A stretch of 64,000 nt of DNA from an uncultured Dehalococcoidia bacterium. Lineage in GTDB: Bacteria; Chloroflexota; Dehalococcoidia; GIF9; UBA5629. The stretch spans positions 66,021 to 130,020 of the forward strand of contig CALJTV010000005.1 in the NCBI GenBank assembly GCA_937975645.1. Direction: 5' to 3'. The notes beneath the pieces are model-generated. The model worked only from the letters and a program-made list of their open reading frames with translations. It was not told the DNA's origin and did no database searches. Of this stretch, positions 60,727 to 64,000 are shown in pieces (position 1 is the stretch's first letter; the number at the start of each line of letters is the position of its first letter). Made by a program: the position numbers and the translations under genes.

Positions 60727-61573
60727 CCAGAGCTAATGTAAGGAATACTATGCCAAGGTAAGGGTAGGCAGACAACTTATAAAGCCGCCAAGCGGACTTC
60801 GCCGTCGTCGAGAACAGAAGGTTACCACTGGCAATGACCATTGCTATACCGAAAACACCCGCCACCACCAGATACAGCATATGGAGTCCAGTGAAATAGA
60901 GCAGGACTGAGATCAAACACAGTACCAACGATAAGCCAAACAGTGTCTTCACCACATTACTGACCGACCAGCTTAGAGGAAAATAGCTTAGTCCCGCACC
61001 CAGATAGTCCTCTCGGTTGGCTATCATCACGCTCCATACATGGAGCGGCACCCACACCACCACCATAAGGCAGAGTAGCAGAATTTGGAAGTCAAACACA
61101 GGCTTCACAGCCAGCCAGCCAATAAGCACCGGACTGCAACTGGCGACCATACCCAAGAAAGTGCAGGAAACCGTCTTTCTCCACACTGACGAAGCTATGG
61201 CGCCTATGGCACCGACAGCAAAGCATAACGGGTGTAAGAACCACGCCAGCACTAGACCGGCAAAGATGAGTCCCAAGACCAGCGGCAATACCTTCTGCGG
61301 AGGCGCGATGCGCCCTGAAGGCAGGACGCGGTGGGCAGTCCTTGCCATACGTGCATCCACCTCCCTGTCGAGATAGTTGGTAAGTCCATTACAACCAGCA
61401 CTCCCCAAAGCGATAGCCAGCAAGATTAACGCCAGTCTACCGGCAGCTATCTCCCCACCGGCAGCCAGCACCGCTGCACAACCTCCGATAAACGTCAAAA
61501 GCAATGTGGCACCCGGTTTCAATACCTCAATATAGTCAGTAACTCTCCGTGTATAAGACAGGCTAGCCCTCAA
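60710..61573 (-). CDS. UbiA-family prenyltransferase, heme O synthase-like
   Basis: 287 residues with about nine membrane helices. First Asp-rich motif NYLDREVDARM and the following TAHRVLPSGRI match protoheme IX farnesyltransferase (CtaB/CyoE), as does VWVPLHVWSVMIANREDY, but no oxidase gene is near. A quinone-pathway prenyltransferase is the main alternative. The start is TTG overlapping the aroKB stop by 4 bases, and it overlaps tgt, so it is fixed in the operon. Confidence 0.83.
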   Translation of the reverse strand: MRASLSYTRRVTDYIEVLKPGATLLLTFIGGCAAVLAAGGEIAAGRLALILLAIALGSAGCNGLTNYLDREVDARMARTAHRVLPSGRIAPPQKVLPLVLGLIFAGLVLAWFLHPLCFAVGAIGAIASSVWRKTVSCTFLGMVASCSPVLIGWLAVKPVFDFQILLLCLMVVVWVPLHVWSVMIANREDYLGAGLSYFPLSWSVSNVVKTLFGLSLVLCLISVLLYFTGLHMLYLVVAGVFGIAMVIASGNLLFSTTAKSAWRLYKLSAYPYLGIVFLTLALDVRLF

Positions 61574-63243
61574 TTCCCCATCACCTCGCTTATAGCGCTC
61601 AAGACTACATCGTCAGGTACATCGCTGCGCACCACCGCCCTGCCCACACCATCAAGCAACACCCACCGAATAGCTTTACTGCGTACCTTCTTATCCAGCT
61701 CCATAGACCTGACGACATCGGACATAGCCACTCCGCAGCACCGTATCGGCAGACCAAACCTTTCCAGCAACAATCTCTGCCGCTCCACCACCTCCCGGTC
61801 TATTAGCCCGAGCCTCAGGCTTATCCCGGCTGCCACCATCATGCCAATAGATACCGCCTCGCCATGGAGGAACCTCTCATATGCGGTGGCTGCCTCCAGA
61901 GCATGTCCCACGGTATGCCCGTAGTTCAAGACCACCCGCCTCCCTGTCTCCCTCTCGTCCTCGCTAACTATCTGCGCTTTAATCGAAGCGCTCCAGGCGA
62001 CAGCACCGCGGAGGCTACTAGGCTTCAGCGCCAAAAACTCACCCACCCTCCCCTCAAGAAAACGCACCAAGTCAGCCTCTGCAATCAAGCCGTGCTTGAT
62101 TACCTCAGCCCAGCCCGACACCAACTCGCGTCTGGGCAATGTGGTCAGCGTCTCCAAGTCAGCCAGCACCAGCCTGGGCTGATGAAAAGAACCAATCAAG
62201 TTCTTGCCCAGCGGGTGGTTTACTGCCACCTTGCCACCTATGCTGGCATCGACCATAGCCATCAAAGTCGTTGGCACCTGTACCCAGGGTACCCCCCGCA
62301 AATACGTTGCCGCTACGAACCCAGCAAGGTCACCAGCCATACCACCCCCCAGCGCCACGATGACATCCTTCCTTTCCAGCCGCCGCTCGACCAAGAAGTC
62401 ATATATTTTTATGACTTGCTCAATGTTCTTGGTAGCCTCACCAGGGGGCACCGTATACGACTGTACAGCGAAACCCGCCTCCTGCAGGCTGTTATGCACT
62501 TTTGCCCCGTAAATGCCAAACACGGTCTCATCAGCGATGATGACCGCCGTGCCCAATAAGCCGACCTGCCTCATTCTTTCCCCGAGCTGCCCCAATATGC
62601 CCCAGCCCACGAATATCGGATAGCGTGCCGTCTCGGTCGCCACTACACACGCCAGATCGCTTTCGGTTGTATATGCTGGCAGACCTCGGTCACTCAACAC
62701 AGCCTTCCAAGCATTTATCACCTCAAGGCTGACCTCAAGGGTATTAAGCCTATCAGTGTCCACTGTCCGGTCAGCAACCGCGTAGAAAGATTGCCGTGAC
62801 TTTTTAAGCTCCCTGATGCGCTCCACAGGGTTGTCACCGGCAAGCAGGGGGCGTACCACAGGACTGGATGACTCCTTTTCTTCAGCCAAAAGGCGCTGAT
62901 GGATGGTCTCAGGGGAAGCTTCCAGACAGATGACCACACTACAGTCTTGAAGGAGCTCCCGGTTCTCAGCATCAACAACTGCACCACCGCCAGTGGCGAT
63001 GACCTTGTTCCTAGCAGCCCTGCAGACATTCTGCAGCACCTCATGCTCCAGACGCCGGAACTCCCTTTCACCGTCACGCTCGAAGATTTCTGGTATGCTG
63101 CTACCAGCCAGCCTGACCACCTCTTCATCGGTGTCCACATACTCCCATCCCAACAACTCCGCCACCTTCCTGGCCACCGCCGATTTCCCGGTACCGGAAA
63201 AACCTATCAGAGAGATGTTACTGCTATGTCGATTGCTCATCAC
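61570..63243 (-). CDS. aroKB: Shikimate kinase / 3-dehydroquinate synthase fusion
   Basis: 557 residues combining two shikimate-pathway enzymes. Residues 1-185 are shikimate kinase (Walker A GFSGTGKS 14-21, DTDEEV, RREF-type EREFRRLE, ATGGGAVV). Residues from about 195 are 3-dehydroquinate synthase (GGGMAGDLAGFVAATYLRG, PTTLMAMVDASIGGKVAVN, NYGHTVGHALE metal-binding His). They are not consecutive steps. The start overlaps the aroC stop by 20 bases; a second ATG one codon later is possible. Confidence 0.96.
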   Translation of the reverse strand: MMSNRHSSNISLIGFSGTGKSAVARKVAELLGWEYVDTDEEVVRLAGSSIPEIFERDGEREFRRLEHEVLQNVCRAARNKVIATGGGAVVDAENRELLQDCSVVICLEASPETIHQRLLAEEKESSSPVVRPLLAGDNPVERIRELKKSRQSFYAVADRTVDTDRLNTLEVSLEVINAWKAVLSDRGLPAYTTESDLACVVATETARYPIFVGWGILGQLGERMRQVGLLGTAVIIADETVFGIYGAKVHNSLQEAGFAVQSYTVPPGEATKNIEQVIKIYDFLVERRLERKDVIVALGGGMAGDLAGFVAATYLRGVPWVQVPTTLMAMVDASIGGKVAVNHPLGKNLIGSFHQPRLVLADLETLTTLPRRELVSGWAEVIKHGLIAEADLVRFLEGRVGEFLALKPSSLRGAVAWSASIKAQIVSEDERETGRRVVLNYGHTVGHALEAATAYERFLHGEAVSIGMMVAAGISLRLGLIDREVVERQRLLLERFGLPIRCCGVAMSDVVRSMELDKKVRSKAIRWVLLDGVGRAVVRSDVPDDVVLSAISEVMGN

Positions 63244-64000
63244 CGCCGAAAGAGATCGAAGACATGTAGTTCCTGTAGTTCTCCAGCGTCTCGTTCAGGT
63301 TATCGCCGCCAAACTTCTCCAGCATGGCATCCGCCAGAACTATAGCCAGCATGGCCTCTCCAACCACACCAGCAGCCGGCACCACACAGACATCACTGCG
63401 TTCATAGTGGGCTTTCGTCGCCCTACCGGTGCGCAGGTCCACCGTTGGCAGAGGTTTACCCAGAGTGGCAATGGGCTTGACCACCGCCCGGACAACGATT
63501 GGTCCGCCGTTGCTTATACCACCCTCGATGCCACCGGCTAAATTAGTGAGACGACGCCACGGGTAAGCTCCTTTTCTGCCACGGGCAGGCTTGATAACAT
63601 CATGTGCCTGCGAGCCGGGAATATTCGCCAGAGAAAAGCCAGCCCCTATTTCCACGCCTTTGACTGCGTTTATGCTCATAATCGCCGCGGCGATCTGGGC
63701 ATCAAGACGCCGGTCCCAATGCACATAACTCCCCAGCCCAATGGGGACACCATCGGCCACCACCTCAAAAATGCCACCCAGTGTGTCACCATCAGCTCTA
63801 GCCCTATCAATAGCTGCCAGCATTGCCTTTTCCGCCTCAGAATCAGCACACCGCAATAGCGACTTCTCCACCTTCCGCCAGTCTATGTGGCTACTTATCT
63901 TAGACTCATACCCACCAATGTTCACCGTATGACTGTAAATGGCGATGTTAAACTCCTCAAGAAACCTGCGGGCAATAGCGCCGACTGCTACTCGTGCTGC
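63224..64000 (-). CDS. aroC: Chorismate synthase (5' partial)
   Basis: The frame continues to the window edge without a start (an internal GTG at 63925 is not the start; the upstream ARVAVGAIARRFLEEF is typical family sequence). 258 residues of an expected 360-390 are visible. Motifs include GIEGGISNGGPIVVRAVVKP and RSDVCVVPAAGVVGEAML, which belong to the FMN/substrate site. It makes chorismate from EPSP using reduced FMN. First visible gene of the aroC-aroKB-prenyltransferase-tgt operon. Confidence 0.95.
   Translation of the reverse strand, partial: AARVAVGAIARRFLEEFNIAIYSHTVNIGGYESKISSHIDWRKVEKSLLRCADSEAEKAMLAAIDRARADGDTLGGIFEVVADGVPIGLGSYVHWDRRLDAQIAAAIMSINAVKGVEIGAGFSLANIPGSQAHDVIKPARGRKGAYPWRRLTNLAGGIEGGISNGGPIVVRAVVKPIATLGKPLPTVDLRTGRATKAHYERSDVCVVPAAGVVGEAMLAIVLADAMLEKFGGDNLNETLENYRNYMSSISFGGDEQST

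Overview
The window looks like part of the chromosome of a strictly anaerobic bacterium, most likely a Chloroflexota member of the class Dehalococcoidia. That placement is an inference from gene content (seleno-formate dehydrogenase with NADH-type partner subunits, Nfn transhydrogenase, heterodisulfide-reductase-like proteins, an AroK-AroB fusion, an adenylylation-free type glutamine synthetase) and was not tested by any search. Genes are dense, many overlap by 4 bases, and several have clear sigma70-type promoters.

Layout. 1-5.4 kb: fatty-acid kinase pair (DegV/FakB-like and FakA-like), an MFS transporter, then a reverse-strand membrane/phosphodiesterase operon. 5.4-9.5 kb: a 1348-residue secreted, membrane-anchored protein with seven DUF11-type repeats. 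9.6-14.6 kb: tRNA-Val, a nested inverted repeat, glutamine synthetase, two small unknown proteins and a large HerA/DUF87-type ATPase. 14.8-24.4 kb: a six-gene reverse-strand redox operon with its own promoter (NuoE-like, NuoF-like, selenocysteine formate dehydrogenase, a ferredoxin/GltD fusion resembling StnC, NfnA, NfnB). 24.5-28.2 kb: P-type cation ATPase behind a small Fe-S protein. 28.5-36.6 kb: a six-gene forward operon joining two CCG-domain Fe-S proteins, a GlcD-like flavoprotein, a DUF362/EF-hand protein, an enoyl-CoA hydratase-fold protein and a CaiB/BaiF CoA-transferase. 36.7-41 kb: a three-protein phosphorelay with no output domain. 41-43.3 kb: a small membrane protein, an amidohydrolase and a zinc-ribbon protein. 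43.5-46.6 kb: two tRNA-Ser genes and a PLP-lyase/FGGY-kinase pair. 46.7-55.6 kb: a housekeeping operon (dprA, topA, aroQ, pepQ, efp, PHP, formyltransferase-like, HAD-like, PfkB). 55.6-64 kb, reverse: clpP/tig, aspS, and the aroC-aroKB-prenyltransferase-tgt operon.

How the genes work together. The 14.8-24.4 kb operon would couple formate/CO2 to NAD(H), ferredoxin and NADP(H), probably by flavin-based electron bifurcation. The 28.5-36.6 kb operon looks like a CoA-dependent catabolic module whose FAD oxidoreductase passes electrons to heterodisulfide-reductase-like Fe-S proteins. These two regions, with the in-frame UGA and its SECIS-like hairpin, are the most interesting parts of the window. 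Starts were adjusted where a Shine-Dalgarno or promoter decided them.
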